Shown here piece by piece: positions 13,928 to 15,106 of a DNA stretch of 15,106 bases (within the stretch, counting starts at the first letter, position 1; every line of letters begins with the position of its first letter). Under the pieces are notes generated by a model, which saw only the letters and a list, made by a program, of their open reading frames with translations, ran no database searches and had not been told where the DNA came from. A program made the translations under genes and the position numbers. The DNA is from AP-16 sp036395835 (GTDB lineage Bacteria > Pseudomonadota > Alphaproteobacteria > Rhizobiales > Xanthobacteraceae), in the NCBI GenBank assembly GCA_036395835.1, contig DASWCW010000104.1:1-15106 (forward strand), read 5' to 3'.

Positions 13928-14003
13928 GGGCATTCCACGCGCCCGATGACGATGTTCCGGCCGTGCCGTTCGGGCGGGCGGAGCAGGCCGAGGGAGTTAC
14001 GAC

Positions 14004-15106
14004 ATGGATTTCGAGAAATACACGGACCGCGCCCGCGGTTTCGTCCAATCCGCGCAATCGCTGGCCCTGCGCGAAGGCCACCAGCAATTCGCGCCCGAGC
14101 ACGTGCTCAAGGTGCTGCTCGACGATCCCGAGGGGCTCGCCGCCGGTCTGATCGACCGTTGCGGAGGCCGCTCCCGCGAGGCACTGGCCGCAGTCGAAGC
14201 AAGCCTTGCCAAGCTCCCCAAAGTTTCCGGCGCCGGCGCCGGGCAGCTCTATCTCGCGCCGGCGACGGCACGCCTGTTCGACGCCGCGCAGAAAGCCGCG
14301 GAAAAGGCCGGCGACGGCTATGTCACGGTCGAGCGGTTGCTGCTCGCGCTCGCCCTCGACAAGGAGAGCGAAGCGGGAAAAATCCTTTCCCGCGCCGGCG
14401 TCACGCCGCAAAATCTCAATGCCGCGATCAACGCCCTGCGCAAGGGTCGCACCGCCGACACCGCCACGGCGGAGAGCGCCTATGATGCGCTCAAGAAATA
14501 TGCCCGCAACCTCACCGAAGCCGCGCGTGCCGGCAAGCTCGATCCCGTCATCGGTCGCGACGACGAGATCCGCCGCACCGTCCAGGTGCTCTCGCGCCGC
14601 ACCAAGAACAATCCGGTGCTGATTGGCGAGCCCGGCGTCGGCAAGACCGCGATTGTCGAAGGCCTGGCGCAACGCATCGTGTCGGGCGACGTTCCATCGT
14701 TCCTCGAAAACAAACGCATCCTTTCGCTCGACATCAGTCTGATCGTCGCGGGCACAAAATACCGGGGTCAGTTCGAAGAGCGCTTGAAACAAATCATGCG
14801 CGAGCTGATCGACAATCCGCAATACATCGTCTTTATCGACGAGTTGCACACATTGGTCGGCGCGGGCTCAGCGGAAGGGTCGTTGGATGCCGCGAACATT
14901 CTGAAGCCGTCGCTCTCGCGCGGCGAGATGCAATGCATCGGCGCGACGACGCCCGCGGAGTTTCGCAAGTCGATCGAAAAGGATCGCTCGCTCGAACGCC
15001 GCTTTCAGGCCGTGAAGGTGCCGCCGCCTTCCGAGGATGAAGCCGTCGAAATCCTGGGCGGCGTGCGCGAACGTTACGAAAGCTTTCATCAGGTGCATTA
15101 CACCGA
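14004..15106 (+). CDS. clpB: ATP-dependent chaperone ClpB, 5' part; 3' portion has ClpC-type sequence (suspected chimera)
   Basis: The open frame runs off the right edge with 367 complete codons. The start ATG follows AGGGAG with 7-base spacing. Residues 1-145 are a ClpB N-domain (MDFEKYTDRARGFVQSAQ, then FAPEHVLKVLL). KLDPVIGRDDEIRRT opens the first AAA+ domain, with Walker A GEPGVGKT (208-215) and Walker B FIDEL (Asp279, Glu280). ClpB disaggregates proteins with DnaK. From about residue 225 on, the sequence no longer fits ClpB. DISLIVAGTKYRGQFEERL, SAEGSLDAANILKPSLS, GEMQCIGATTPAEF and FQAVKVPPPSE are ClpC-type. ClpB would show GALIAGAKYRGEF, KADGAMDA and RGELHCVGATTLDEY. G+C falls from about 70% to 58% at the same place. 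The gene identity is secure only for its first part. Confidence 0.85.
   Translation, partial: MDFEKYTDRARGFVQSAQSLALREGHQQFAPEHVLKVLLDDPEGLAAGLIDRCGGRSREALAAVEASLAKLPKVSGAGAGQLYLAPATARLFDAAQKAAEKAGDGYVTVERLLLALALDKESEAGKILSRAGVTPQNLNAAINALRKGRTADTATAESAYDALKKYARNLTEAARAGKLDPVIGRDDEIRRTVQVLSRRTKNNPVLIGEPGVGKTAIVEGLAQRIVSGDVPSFLENKRILSLDISLIVAGTKYRGQFEERLKQIMRELIDNPQYIVFIDELHTLVGAGSAEGSLDAANILKPSLSRGEMQCIGATTPAEFRKSIEKDRSLERRFQAVKVPPPSEDEAVEILGGVRERYESFHQVHYT

Noticed and set aside
13818..14003. CIRCE element or heat-shock sigma promoter before clpB
   Set aside because: No TTAGCACTC/GAGTGCTAA pair. CTTG-like and CCTACAT-like fragments exist but not with acceptable spacing.
1..15106. CRISPR array, toxin-antitoxin pair or defence island
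   Set aside because: No regularly spaced repeats and no nuclease, helicase, methylase or toxin signatures were found. All confident genes belong to phage replication or core metabolism.

Overview
The window joins two different kinds of DNA. From the left edge to about 6.7 kb it is one end of an integrated phage-like element, with all genes on the minus strand. From about 6.8 kb to the right end it is high-GC chromosomal DNA of an alphaproteobacterium. The gene order DUF2125 - cyclohexadienyl dehydrogenase - hisC-like - chorismate mutase - metX - metW and the protein sequences point to Hyphomicrobiales (Bradyrhizobium / Rhodopseudomonas / Xanthobacteraceae-like). This placement is inferred from remembered family sequences, not from a search. 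Sample 60-base rows counted by hand give about 48-60% G+C in the element and about 70% in the chromosomal part.

Element (1-~6790). Reading along the minus strand from the chromosome junction: a tyrosine recombinase (5349-6617), a small basic coiled-coil protein, an excisionase/AlpA-like HTH protein, a ParB/Srx-domain DNA-binding protein, a protein of a phage-associated family, a small protein with an SSB-like acidic tail, a conserved protein of unknown function, a phage-type family A DNA polymerase (297-2030), a small winged-helix-like protein, and the first codons of one more gene. Overlaps of 4 bp (ATGA) and short gaps indicate a co-transcribed integration/replication module. The stretch 2644-3578 carries several frameshifts. 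It is either decaying or locally mis-sequenced.

Chromosome (6795-15106). A DUF2125 membrane-anchored protein starts right after the recombinase promoter/att region. On the minus strand lies an aromatic amino acid operon: chorismate mutase, HisC-like aminotransferase and cyclohexadienyl dehydrogenase, the last two overlapping by 4 bp. Diverging from it are metX and metW, 2 bp apart, for methionine synthesis. A MOSC-domain protein (minus) and the start of clpB (plus) follow.

The most notable anomaly is at the right end. The clpB reading frame changes around 14.65-14.70 kb from a GC-rich alphaproteobacterial ClpB into a lower-GC sequence with ClpC-type signatures. This suggests a chimeric contig end, or less likely a mosaic gene. 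Other points are a perfect 23-bp palindrome inside the ParB-like gene, helically phased repeats between the recombinase and the junction, and tandem repeats at both ends of the chorismate mutase/metX intergenic region. One of these repeats triplicates a start codon. I found no complete new defence or metabolic system, no CRISPR array, and no tRNA or rRNA gene.
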